Source: Saccharina japonica
Lineage: Eukaryota > Sar > Phaeophyceae > Laminariales > Laminariaceae
Direction of reading: 5' to 3'
Assembly: GCA_008828725.1 (NCBI GenBank)
Contig: MEHQ01004066.1
Span: 248,001 to 312,000 of the forward strand
DNA: 64,000 bases
Position numbers and translations under genes: made by a program. Below are positions 49,701-63,600 of the stretch, in pieces. How positions within the stretch are numbered: the stretch's first letter is position 1; each line of letters starts with the position of its first letter. The notes under the pieces were generated by a model. The model worked only from the letters and a program-made list of their open reading frames with translations, was not told the origin of the DNA and did no database searches.

Positions 49701-51664
49701 CACACTTCCTCGGGATTTGGAAAACAAACGCGCAGCGTCGTCACACGCTACACAGTAGTAGCAATGGCGGTACGAACGGTCGGATTGTATTCTCGTTCGG
49801 ACTATCGGACTAGCAGTACTCGTAGCAATACTGGCATTGATAACACGTTTTATACGTCGTACTGATTCCTGACAGTCCACCTGCTTTTCTATTTTTATTT
49901 TATTTTTTTGTCCATCCCATTTATTATCTTCGCCCTTCCTTTCTCTCTCCTTCCTAGTCGTAACTCAGATCCGGGGTCACAAAGTAGGCTCTTCTCCCTC
50001 CTCCCCCACTACGGTTCTTGCCTTGCATTTTTATCGCGAGAAGATTTCAGCATTTTCTTCCCTCGTCGACTTGCGTCGGATCCCGCCTGCCTATACCAGG
50101 TATCAGGTACGGTAAGCAACACATACAGGTGTTCGGTATGCAATACGAACAAACTCGTATGAATGTATTATTAAATAATAGCATGGATTACATGTTGCGG
50201 GGCGTGGTATTAATACGATTCAGCAGTATTTTTTGCATTTTTTGGAGTATGTATTATTAATAGTTATATTGCCGGTACCGGCTCTTTCAACGACTCGTCC
50301 TCACTCCTCACCCCTCACTATCGTACAAAATTCACACCTACTGGCGGCACCGGCTATACCGCTATACCGGCAATATCGATGGCTCCTGCTCACGAGATAT
50401 GTTGATATATTGCCGGTACAAGGTGCCGGTACAAGGTGCCGGTACAAGTTGTAGGTACAATTTATTTGAACGAGCCCTCATCATTCCTCACTCCTCACGA
50501 TATCTATTGCCGGTACCGGCTATTTCAACGGCTCCTTCTCACTCCTTGCTCACTACGTAGCGGCAGAATGGCACGTTCGTGCTGGGCTGTTCAGTTCATT
50601 TAGCACTTAGCACGCATTTTTTTTCCCCACCGGGCACCCTGTTCCCCTTTTGTACTTTGTACTTTGACCTTTGATCCCGCACTGGGCCCATCCCATACTC
50701 GTAGGTACCCTGCTCCCACCACCCATAAGGTGCAGAAATAAAGTCAGCCCTCCGCAGGAGCCGCCGGAGGCCCACCTGGCACCCTGTTACCCTGTTCCCA
50801 TTTGGTGCCATGTAGGCCATACATATCAGCAACTTACCCATAAATAAATATGATATTATATGTACAGCCATCATGAAATTATATCCAAAGCCGAAAAGCA
50901 GTGATAAATATGTATGTATGTATGTGCATATTTTATATGTATATCGTAATATTTGATAATAATACACGAAATTTTACCGCCTCGGTCCTCGGCAGCCTCT
51001 CTGCTTTCTCGTGTAGCGCTGAACTACAGCAGGAGTACTACGTACACCTTAACTGCTGCGGCACATCGTATACCTCAACCAAGAGAAACTGAAATCAATC
51101 CAAAGGAAAAAGAGAGAGAGAGGAGGAATGAAACAGAAAAAGAAAAACAGGAAGCAAATAAAAAAAAGGAAAAGGGACACAAAAGAGGAAATTGGCGACC
51201 CACCCAGTGAACCAAAAACGAAGAACCAGAGCCCAGGACCAAAAAACAAAAAAGCAAAGTCAACCAACCAACGGCGAGAGCTAGCTATCTACAGAGTAGG
51301 CGCACGCGCGTTGAATATAAGCAAAAACAAAAAGAAGCGAACAGAGAAACAAAGCAGAAACACGAGAGAGAAAAATAAAACGAAAGAGAGAGGAGAATAA
51401 AAAAGCAAGAAGGAAAAAGGAAAAAAGGAAAAAGGGAAAAAAGGGAAAAAGGAAAAAAGGAAAAAAGGAAAAATGGAAAAAAGGAAAAAAGGAAAAAGGG
51501 AAAAAGGACAAAAAAAGGGGAAAGCGAAAAAACAAAACAGGCAAGGGACACACATACAGAAGGCGAGTACGGGCGTCCCTACGCTAGCTACTTCGGTACT
51601 GAATGCACGCATCATGACGATGATGGCCATACCCATTCGTCAGGCTTTTGGGCAACCCCGCCCT

Positions 51665-51696
<32 letters not shown>

Positions 51697-54600
51697 TGGC
51701 CCCGTCGTGCCCCTGCCCAGGCCCCTCTCTGGGTGGTGTCGCATTTGCATCCACAGCCGCCGCATGCCGCTTTGCTGCATCACAGCAGTAGTAGCACGTA
51801 TTGGTGCTGTCACATTTTAATGAATGAATTGTACGGACCCGAGAACGGACAACACTCGTCTTTTTTAAAGACAAAACAATGTCACTGCTGACTCTAGGAG
51901 CACGTCATGTCATATATACTCGTATACACGTTAAATGGTAATACATTTATTTTGCAATAGAGGGACACGATATTTAAGACATACGTACTGTAAATAAAAA
52001 GGCACCAATTGCTGAGAGCGCCTTCGTGTCGTGGGTAGGCGGAATCCCACGCAAGTCGACGAGGGAAGAAAGTGCTGAAACCTTCTCGCGATATAAATGC
52101 AAGGCAAGAACCGTAGTGGGGGAGGAGGGAGAAGAGCCTACTTTGTGACCCCGGATCTGAGTTACGACCAGGAAGGAGAGAGAAAGGAAGGGCGAAGATA
52201 ATAAATGGGATGGACAAAAAAAGAAAGAAAAAAGAAAGTGTTGCTGCACCACTTCTGCTGCTGCTGTAACGAAAGTGGATATATGATATATGCATACGAG
52301 GAACAATACGCGTAGTCCATCCGGGCCTAAAATTCCAGAGGTCCCCGGCACCGAGGTACACGTTTCTCCATGTATGGGTAATAGTTCCGAAATCTGAAAG
52401 CATCGGCATTTCACCTGATTTCAGGCGCAGCTTTGTGGTGATTATTTTGTATTTGCAAGCCTTCCTCGCCTCTTTTTGCTGTTGTTGTTGTTGTTGTTGT
52501 TTTCTTCACATTAAACTCGTTTCAGTTGCTAATCCCTATAGTCTGATCTAGCAAGATCACGGCCCGTGGTCACAAAAGTGCTAGAGCCATCAGAGAATCC
52601 TAAAGAACACGTACACTTAGCAGGGAAAGGATACACAAGTCGGAAGAGGTACACCTAAAATCCCTACAGCATGTTATGCGTGTCCAAAACTGAACTACAC
52701 GCTGGAGAAACACGGAGTATCTGTTCGCCCATAACTAATAATATAATCGTATAAATATTAATAGTGGGAATGTGGGAATACTTTTCTGCTGACAAATTAA
52801 TTAAACGTCGTTTTTTAGGGCTGGGCCCTGGTAGCTCTAGCCAGTACAGTATGTACTGGCTGCGTCATATGCCAGTACACTGGACCCGACCAGTGCACTG
52901 GTGGTCGCGGCGAAGCCGCGACACTTGCCCCCCCCCGGCTGGTGAGGGGGCCCCGCCGGAGGCGCCCCCGGAGGGCCCCGCTGGAGGCGCCCTGCCGGAG
53001 GCACGTTTATACGCGTTTTGGCTTCACTAGAGCTAAAAAATACGTCGTTTTTGGACCATTTCAAATGCAATTTGGTGGTAGATTGACTAAGAAATAAATA
53101 AAAAAAGAGCAAAAGCGAGCGAAGCGTATGATGGACAGGAGTGTGCGGAAATGCGGCACACTGCTGTAGCACGCAGCCTGGATACCAAAAAAGTGGGACA
53201 CGGGTTCAAAAACGTGTTTGAAGTGTGCAATACCGAATCGCTACAATTTGCGAAATCGCGGCCTCAGAGACGTGAATATCCACGTACATATCCATCTATA
53301 TTGTTCCAAACATGATGTTTACTCAGATTCCCCTCTCTAGTTGTTCTGCGTGCCCTCTCTGCTCTTTACGCCGTGAATTTTTATGGGTTTCCGCTGTTTA
53401 ACGAGGCGTTATTGTAGGACGTACGTAAATAGTCAAAGTACTGGCACCCTGGCAGCCCCCTCAGCCAGTACAGTAGTACTGGCAGTACATACTGGACCAG
53501 GGCCCATCCCTATCGTTTTTGGAGAGGTCTTGGACTTTTGCTCGCTGAGGCTCCTGCCGATTATAAAATGGTACGAGCTGGGCCAGCCAAGACTCTGCTA
53601 GAACAGTCGATCGGCTATGCCCCGCTCAATAATGCGTGTTTTGACGTGATTTTTTTACACGGTGTTCCTTATGTACCAACCAACCTTTTCGATGTCATCC
53701 CCTTTTTCTTTTCTTTTTCCCAGGATATATGACCGATCCAACGATCCGTAAAAATGAAAAAGTGGTCATAGCTAGTCCGAAAAGAAAAAAGAAGAAGGGA
53801 TGACACGGAGTACATTCGCATGTGTGTTTCAAATACGTGGTAAAAAAATCAGTTCGAAAAGTGAAAAATTGAGCGGGGCATGGCAGTAAAACTGCCGTTT
53901 TCGTAATGACTTGTTTTCAGTATATAAACGTTTTTTGTTATATCTCTTGATGGGTGATGAATTGGGCAATGCAACTTACATCGATCGTCTCCTTGTGTCT
54001 CAAGCATTGTCTACACCAAATTTCAGCTCGATCGGGAATGGCGATTTTTTTAGCTGTCATGTGAAATTAGCGTCGAAATCTGGTTAAAAAACAGAATTTT
54101 TGGTACTTTTGGGTTTTCGCGGATACCTCGGCGAAATCGAGTCGTTTTTTTTTTTCAAGTTAAGAAAAGTTCATAATACAGTTTTTTTTTGTATCTCCAA
54201 TAATATATCAGGATCATCTCTGCCAAATTTCTAAGTCTCACTCGCAAAATTGGCGGCGCTAGAAGCTCACAACAGAAAATCCGTTTAATGGCTGGCCCAG
54301 CTCGTACGTATGGTCCAGGCAGAACAATTTTTCCTAAATTTCGACATTCAGATATTGAGTTGTTTTGAGGTGGTCACTTATTTTCACAAGACAACAAATA
54401 TAGTGCCGGAAAGCTCTCTTTCAAGCGGATCGAACCATCGTATCAGATGTTTTGTTTTCGTCGTTGGGTCGGAGTATTCCGCTTTTCCGACAAAAACTGG
54501 TTAGATTTTGGAGGTCGACACGGTGGTCGTCATTTTTGTTTTACACCGGATTTGAACGTATCTCGTCAAGGGGAAAAAATCTAAGTTGACATAAAAATCT

Positions 54601-57600
54601 AAGTTGACATTTTTTTTTTTTTCTATTGCGAAGCGTGATATGGGTGAAAAACTGTATTTTTCCGGCTCCAGCTGTGGAGATGTTAGCGCGAAATGCACAC
54701 GATGAATGTAGAAAAACTTCTCGGATTCGGATGAATTGGACCTGGACCCAGGTATATGTTTTTTTTTTATTTTTTCAAAGAAAACTCTTGTGGGCCAAGA
54801 AAAGCGGTTGTAAAAAATGGCGCGCTCGTTTGTTTTTTTCAAACACTATAACACATGAAGTTAGAGTGCCACAGCAGTAACACTTGAAGTTTCTGCAGTG
54901 TGTTCGCACGTAATATATACTGCACTACTGCTTTGTATGTATACCTGGTTATAAAGAGTGTCTTCTCGACAACTCCAGCATTCATTGGGCGTCGTTTTGG
55001 GTCATATCTTTGCCGTTTTTGAGGTAAAAAAAAAAAAAAAAAACTCGTTTTTTTTTCGAAAAAGGCTATTGTTCATGGATTTTATTTTTAAGACCGGTTT
55101 TGGGTTCCTCTCGGCCGCGCGATTCGGGAGCACTTTGTTTCATGTGTCAATTCTCAAAAATGACGGAGAAAAACCCTGTACCCCCTTGGGAAAAATTGTT
55201 CTGCCTGGACTATACGAGTAATACGTTGGCGATTGGCGGTTTTTATGGGAAAAAAACACGTTTTGGAAGGCCCAGGAATTCGATAACTGACGCCACGATT
55301 TCGTCGAAACGCCGCCAAATGATTACGTACTCTCTTCTCTCATCGATGTCGACCATGGGTGATTTTTTTTTTAATATGGATAGATATGATACGTCGGGAG
55401 ATATCCAAGGTATTGCCCATTTTTTTGTTGTTTGTCGTTTTTGCCCAGTGTTGGATTTTTTTGGGGTAAATGGTCAAAGGGGGGTATACCCCCATGGGTT
55501 TTCGTCCATTTGGGGGTATAGGCAACATGCGCCCGCGGAAGGTGCTCCCGCATGCCCAAACCTGCCTCAAACGAAATTCCGACGCGCTGGCGACATGCCC
55601 GAAGCCCATGTCGAGCACGCATACAACTATTTTTTGTTTCGGGCACGTTTTTGGGCCTGACGGGACAGCGGCGCATGAGGGGGTAAAATGACCCCCCCCT
55701 TTGACCACATCTTGGGGGAGGATAACCCCACAAACCTACTAAATTAATCTACTACCTACTACCCCCAATTGACCACTATTATTATATTTCCCCCCACTTG
55801 GCCGAAACCAAACCCCCTTTTGACCACCTGTGACAGCCTCTAAAACGACTATTAATACAAGTACACGTATCCATGTCACCGCCCAACACCCCGAGTAGGC
55901 CACGGGCGGAACATCCAGAACTTGCAAGTAGTCGCGACCGTTCGTCTCCCAAGAAACCTCGGCACAACTGCAAATTAAAGACGGATTTTTTTTGTTAATC
56001 AATCTTTCGTGTTCATTGATTTTCGTTTTTTTTCCGACCGTTTTTTTTTCGTTTTTGTTTTTCGCTTCTGCCGTTTGGTTCGAGTACGAGTATGTATCAT
56101 ACGTCTTTCTCAGTTTTGTGGATTTTGTTTTTCGTATTATTTCACATATACGCAGGTCATGGGGTTGCTGTAGAACGTACCGTATCATATCATAACCTCG
56201 TAACGGTCTCGGGAATACATATAATACGCGAGAAAGAAGGAGGAAGACATATATATGGAAACCAAATACCGCTGGCTCATATGTAGCTGATTGGCTTTGT
56301 GGGCTGAACTTGGTGAAGCCGGCGTTCCTCGCCAATGGGGGCAAGACGGTTCAGCAAGTTCGTTAAACCCGATCGAATAGATCTATTTGTTTTGGGAGTG
56401 TTCGTCATTCCACATGGATCACCATCTACAGGCTTCGCTTGGCGCAGCCCTAAAATAACAAATAAGGCGCGCGAAGCGCGCCGATTTTTGCGCTTGTATA
56501 TATATATATCTCTCACAAGAAGACTAACGACCGTTCGTTGCGCCTTGTGTTTGTGTCCCTCCCGCCCGATAACCAAGTACCGAGCACCCAGCAACCACGC
56601 AACCAGCAACCCCACGACCTATAAATGCATACTGTACGAGTATACGTATATGTATTATGGTTCTCCCATCGCCATCGTGTTTTCTAAGAAGAACCGGTAT
56701 CTTTACTGCATCATCTATATATAAATATTTGATTTGTAGTTGTGCCGAGATTTCTTGGGAGACGAACGGTCGCGACTACTTGCAAGTTCTGGATGTTCCG
56801 CCCGTCGTCTACTCGGGCTGTTGGGCGGTGACGTGGATACGTGTACTTGTATATATTATTAGTCGTTTTAGAGGCTGTCACAAGTGGTCAAAAGGGGGGT
56901 TTGGTTTCGGCCAAGTGGGGGAAAATAGTGGTCAATTGGGGGCAGTAGGTAGTAGATACATTTAATAGATTTGTGGGGTTATCCTCCCCCAACATGTGGC
57001 CAAAGGGGGGGATCCTTTTGCCCCCTCATGCGCCGCTGTTCCGTTAGACACAAAAACGTGCCCGGCGAAAAAAAACAGTTGTAAGCGTGCTCGGCATGGG
57101 CTTCGGGCATTTCGCCAGCGCGTCGGAATTGCGTTTGGGGCAGGTTTGGGCGTGCGGGAGCACCTTCCGCGGGCGCATTTTGCCTATACCTCCAAATGGA
57201 CGAAAAAAACAGGGGGTATACCCCCCTTTTGACCATTTCCCAATAAAAATAGGGGCCCATTTCGACATGGCTTAAGCCACCGACCGACTCACCAAGGTCC
57301 ATGAATGCGCACAACTTGACGACAGTCGCAAACACCCTGAGCTTGAGTTCTGTTCCTATTATACGTAGCGACAGCAATGCTATCTTGCTATTTATCGTTG
57401 CTATTTATGCGATGTTCGTCGTGTTTCATTTTTCGAAATTGTCAATGTTGACCTTGTGGTGTTCCTGTCGTTGCTCTCTGAAATGTTTTTTTCCCCTCGT
57501 TTTTGTTTCTCCCTTTCGCTTTTTGGTCGGACACTCTGTGGCAGGTTTTCATGTGCACCTTGGATCGCGATACGTACTTCCACCAGCCCTATCAGTACCC

Positions 57601-60600
57601 CATGTTCAAGGTAAGGACAAAGGACAGACACACATGCGGGCCCGCCAGCAACCAACACCTTGCCCGACATATACGCATACTTCGTACGATATATACGTAC
57701 ATAAACATATTATTTTGGCTGTCTGAGCAAAACTTGCACATCTTGGACAGATCTCTCTACGAGTAGCTATCTTAACTATTACCAGGTAATATCTATCTAG
57801 ACTATCTATCTATCTATCTATCTATCTACAGTAGTACATCATCTACAGATAGATCAATCTTGTAGATCTAAACCTGCCGGCGTGGTATCATATGTTGTGC
57901 AGTATCTGTACAGCTGTAGTACCGATAGTACTCATACGGTAATACACGGTGGCGTACTCGCACGGTAATACACGGTGGCGTACTCGCACTACTGCCTTGC
58001 CAGTTTGGACATGACATGCGCCTGTTGTGCTCGCTTTTCGTTTGTCTGTTGCCCGTCGCTTCTGGCGCCGCTGGATGGATGTCCACCTTCTTACTCTTGG
58101 CGCGGCGAACGTGTTGTATTCTTCGTAACAAAAATAATAGCATACAATGATATTTACTACCAGGTATTTACTACTAAAACCTACCTATTACTACGGGGGA
58201 GCGTATATAGTATTGATAATACATATAGATATTATTAATATGAATAGCAATCATAACTATATGGTATGCTTTTTTGGGCCCATCATGATGCGTTCTGGGT
58301 ACTATCTATTGCGTTCTGGGTATAAATAGGACCTAGGATACACTCAAAAACCTATATATTTCCGCATTTTTACTTTCAACATTTGGTCCTATTTACTAGT
58401 GTTTACTAGTGTTTACTAGTGTTTACTATGCTCCCCCGTAATAGTGTAGGTGGTGATCTCTATATGTTAATGTTAATAGTAAAACCTAGTAATACCTCGT
58501 ATTATTACGGGGATCATAGTAAACACTAGTAAACACTAGTAAATAGGACCAAATCTTGTTACTGCTTTGTATACTAAAAATAGGGAAATACACAGGTTTT
58601 TGTTTGTACCGTACGTAGGGCCTTTTGATTTTGATTTTGATTTTTTTTTTTTTTCAACCCCATTTATAATCTTCGCCCTTCTTTTCTCTCGTCCTCTTAG
58701 TCGTAGCTCAGATCCGGGGTCACTGAGTACTGTAGGCTGTTCTCCCTCCCTACTACGGTATCATATAGACGTGCCTTGCATTTTTTATCGCTAGAAAAAA
58801 TCAGCACCTTCTTCCCTCGTCGACTCTCGTCAAATTGTGCTTCGTACCCACGCTATAATATATAATAGGCGCTCTCGACTCTCGACAGCAGTTGATGTCA
58901 TTTGAGAACAAGAATCTCCATACGGAGACTCGAACCCCTGACTTCAACCTCAGCATTCTTCGTGGATACACCTGCTATTAATAGACAACCGGGGCGACTG
59001 GTCCCCCGCAATAATGCTATTAGTAGATAAAACCTAACAATACTACCGCTGTAACAAGCCTGTAATGTATACGCTGTTGCTGTTACTGATGCAACCTCTG
59101 GCAGGACCTCGTCAAGCTTTCGGGCGGGTGCATGGGGGACCTCTCGTCCATTTCATCTCTCAGCAAGCTTGAGGTGACAGGGTGTCCATGGACAATCACT
59201 ATCACTGTCACGGTCACAGGGTGTCGGATGGTAGTCGTAGCTTTGTTGTGATTTGTACCGGTCGTAATGGATATGTTGAGTGAGGTTGGGTATGCTGTGT
59301 GAGGCTTGGTATGTATGCGGTGTTCGATACTATTAATAGACGTGTTCAGTACCGGCCGTGATAGGTATACCAGGTGTATATGTTGTGTACCAGTCGAGTT
59401 GGGTACCAGGTATGTCTTGGGTATGTCGAGTTGGGTACCAAGTATCTCGTCTTGGGTATGTACGATAGGTACAGTATAGATGTTGGGTACTATAAATAGT
59501 CGTCTTGGGTACTATGGGTAGTCGTGTTGGGTACTATGCATAGTCGTGTTGGGTACTATGCATAGTCGTGTTGGGTACTATGAATAGTCGTGTTGGGTAC
59601 TATGAATACTCGTGTTGGGTACTATAAATAGTCGTGTTGGGTACTTTGAACAGTCGTCTTGGGTACTATGGGTAGTCGTGTTGGGTACTATAAATAGTTG
59701 TGTTGGGTACTATTAATAGTCGTGTTGGGTACTATGAATAGTCGTGTTGGGTACTATTGATAGTCGTGTTGGGTACTATAAATAGTTGTGTTGGGTACTA
59801 TTGATAGTCGTGTTGGGTACTACTGTATGAATAGTCGTCTTGGGCACCAATCGTGATATCATACCATAGGTATTTACTTGTACGCTGGGTACCGGTCGCT
59901 TTGGGTATGACTTTTGACTACACGTATGTAGATTGTGATGGGGTGATGGGTACCAGTTCTTAGGGTGTAACGTAGTAGGCAAATTCCTTTGGATTAGGGT
60001 ATCTGTGCTCTCTGAGCCCCGAGGGCAGGGCGCCGGGCACGCGGCGTGCTTTTTCAAACGGCGAGATGTTTTTCTATCGGCTGAGTTTTGTTTCCCTCCT
60101 TTCTCTTTTCACGCAGGACGCCATCGCGGCCAACCCTTCCGGCTACCTGGAGCCGACGGGCTTCGTTTTCCACATGTCCCGGTGCGGGTCTACCCTGACA
60201 GCGAACCTCATGGGGTCCTCTCCTTACAACTTGGTCTACTCGGAGTCCAAGCCCCCGTCCTCCCTGATGTATCTCTGCGATACCATCGGTTGCACTGAAG
60301 AACAGAGGGTGAGACTCGCCTCAGACAGGTCTCAGAGCTGAGACCTGACAGATGAGGGTTGAGAGTTGAGAGCTGAGAGCTGAGAGCTGAGAGCCAAGAT
60401 CTGAGAGCTGAGAGCTGATAGCCGAGATCTGGGAGCTGAGGGTTCACTTGGTTGCATGCCAAAATGAGTATCTACGATATTAATAGTATACAGCAGTACT
60501 GCGGTTGTTGCTTGGAACTCGCGCAGTAGTTTTTTCTTCTGTAATTTTCGTCCCACACTTGTGTGCGTTGCTTGGTAATTGTGAGAACCGTATGGCTGAA

Positions 60601-63600
60601 TCTCGGTCTGCGTAGTGCGCACGCACCGGTCCTTAATATGGGCTTGAGCGATCTCAAAAGGGGTTCGAAAGGGGTCCCTGATTTTCGGGTCGTCTTCATC
60701 AGTAACTCACCTTCGTTCGTAAATATGAAATACGTTAGGGTAGGGTTGAAAAAACGCTTACGTATTAGTTGTAAATTAAATATGTTAGGGTAGGGTTGGA
60801 AAAACGTAAACTCCTTGCATTGTCTTGAAACAGCTCGGGACGGCTCGAAACGGCTCTCAGGGACGCCTTGAAAACGCACAGAGAACGCGTATAAAGGTGT
60901 ATTTTGCGTGCTTAGAGAAGGGTGTAGAACTGCTCATGATTGTTTAGGAAAACGCGTAGAACCGTTTGCGAATGCTTAGAAACGCCTCGAAACGCCTCGA
61001 AACCCCTCTCTGCGATGGTGGCGACAACAGGTGGTCGCACTGCGCACCGTAATTAGAGCTATGGGGAAGACCGACTTCCACAGGCACATGTTTTTTAAGT
61101 TCCAGTCGAGCCAAACTATCTCTATCTCCACCTACAGGAAGGTGAGCAAAGACAAATTATAGGGTGCTTGCGATAATCCAGTTTAGTTATAATCCAATTT
61201 AGTCGTTTTTTTTTCGTTTTTTAACGACAGACATGAGGATCTGATTGGTTGAACAGGTGAATCCGAAGGCACGATAGCCAATCATACATGTCTCCGTTTG
61301 CTACCAACCCATAAAGTTACCCAACCCAAGAATGCTTAGCTTAGGTTAAAGACGTGATTTTGATCATTGTTTCCCACATCCACTTGTTTTTTTCGTGGGT
61401 TGGGATTGCTATGATATAGGAAACAGACTACAAGAAACCCAACCCAACCACATTATTCGCAAACACCGTATTGATACGTAGTCATTCAACAGATAGACGA
61501 TTCTCGCTCGACGAGCTAGACCTTTCAGGGCAGGTACATTCCTCATCCGTACGATCTGTACGATCTGTACGTATCATCTACTGTAGCTACCTGTTGGAGC
61601 CGTACTACTATGGTGATGATTTGCATAATCTAGGGCGCGTTTCCTGGGTGGGATCTGTACCGTACAGATCCTGCACAGCATCTGTAACGGAAGCTTAAGA
61701 TCTAGACGTATCTGTAGATGGTGAATCTGTAGATGTATCTGTAGATGATGTATCTGTAGATGATGTATCTGTAGATTATCTATCTGTAGATTATCTATCT
61801 GTAGATTATCTATCTGCAGATGATGTATCTGTAGATTATATATCTGTAGATTATATATCTGTAGATTATCTATATGTAGATGCTCTATATGTAGATGATC
61901 TATCTGTAGACGATCATACCCCTCTGTCTAAATATAAGGACCGTTTGTGGTTTGATCAGAGTATCAAACACACATTATATTCCCAGTGTTATTTCCTACT
62001 TTTGAGTATATATGAGAGACTACGATTTCACCTCGTGACTGGCCGCCCCCGAATTTCATTCAATTCATTGAATTCATTCAAAACTGTGATGCGACACTCC
62101 ACATGCGACAAAATCCGCCTCACAAGCGGTTCTTAGTAGCATGCAGCCCACCCTTCGTGCAACTCGCCCAAAACATAACGGCGCTTCGCTCTTGGTGCAA
62201 GCAGTATCTGCCTGGTCGGTGAAAACCCGACGTGCTCCGTTCCGGCATTGTATTCATAGTGATGCGAGGGTCTGTGGTCATACGACTACGGCCGTGCAAG
62301 CCATGAGTACCCCCCCCCCCCATTTTTGCTGCGGAATTGCATTAATAGTGAGGCGGGGGTCTATGGCCATACGACTGCGGTCATTCATAGCATGAGTACA
62401 CCCCCCCCCCCCCAGTTTTAACTACTGTAGTATATGAGCTATTTTAAAACTGGACCCGCAAATTTCGGGGGGGAAACACTTGGAATTTGTGTGGCATAGG
62501 TTTAGCTGGAGTAAACGGTCGCACACGTTGGACAGATGATCGGTTTTCTTGATACCCCCCCTTGACAATCTAGATATGTCAGGGCAGATATATCCCCCAT
62601 CTCTATGATCTCTATGATCTCTATACCTGCATGGTCCAGAAAATGTGTCCAGGGTGGGATCTGTATTACACAGATCCTGCACAGCATATTATAACGGCAG
62701 GCTAGAATCTGTATGATCTAGATTATGTATCTGTAGATGATCTGTATGATCTGTATGATCTGTATGATCTAGCTCACGTTGCCGAGTGGGAGCCGTATAA
62801 CCTGCATGGTCCAGAAAATGTGTCCAGGGTGGGATCTGTATTATACAGATCCTGCACAGCATATGACAACTGCAGCCTAGAATCTAGGTGATGTAGGTGA
62901 TATATCTGTAGATGGTGTATCTGTAGATGATCTGGATGATCTGTAGATGACCTGGATGATCTGTAGATGACCTGGATGATCTGTAGATATGTATGACCTG
63001 TAGATGATCTGTCTGTCCGATGTGTGAAATGAAGATTAAGGCGTCGCCGCGCTCAAAAAGATCGGTTCTCTGTAGTGTATTCGAAGGTGAGGGAAGAGGG
63101 AAGTCGATAAAGAAAATGCGGCCTCCCCCGCCCTGCTGCCTGCTCTTCCCTCTCCCTCTCCCTCTCCTTGACAGCACCCGTTGCTGCTGTTATTGGTTTT
63201 GGTGGTGGTAATGGTGCTTGTGGTTGTGACGGTTGTGGTTGTAACGGTTGTGGTTGGTTGTGGTGCTGTTAGTATTGTTGGTGATGCTATCAATTTTGGT
63301 GTTGTAGGGGGTGGGAAAGGGTGGCCGGGGGGGGGGGTTTGCTTCATATTTATGCATGGCCGTAGTCGTATGACCATAGACTTTCGCATCCCTACAAGGC
63401 CAGGACGGAGCATGTCGGGTTTTCACCGACCAGGCAGACATTGCTAGCACCAAGTGCGAAGCGCCTTGAGGTGTTAGGGGGGGGGGTTGTTAGCTTGTGG
63501 TGGCGTTGGTGTTGGTGTTGGTGTTGGTGGGTTTGTGTATGTCGACATTTTGTTGTTATGGTCGTTGCTGCTGTTGTTGTTTGAAGCTTTTGAGGAGTGT

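Larger units (their letters stand above)
48248..52222 (+). repeat. Segmental duplication, copy 2
   Basis: Direct repeat of 43144-47262. It has an extra GGGAAAAAAGGAAAAA tract (51430-51530) and a shorter C block than copy 1. The left boundary coincides with the N. The right boundary coincides with the SINE A-tail, where the two copies diverge. Confidence 0.95.
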
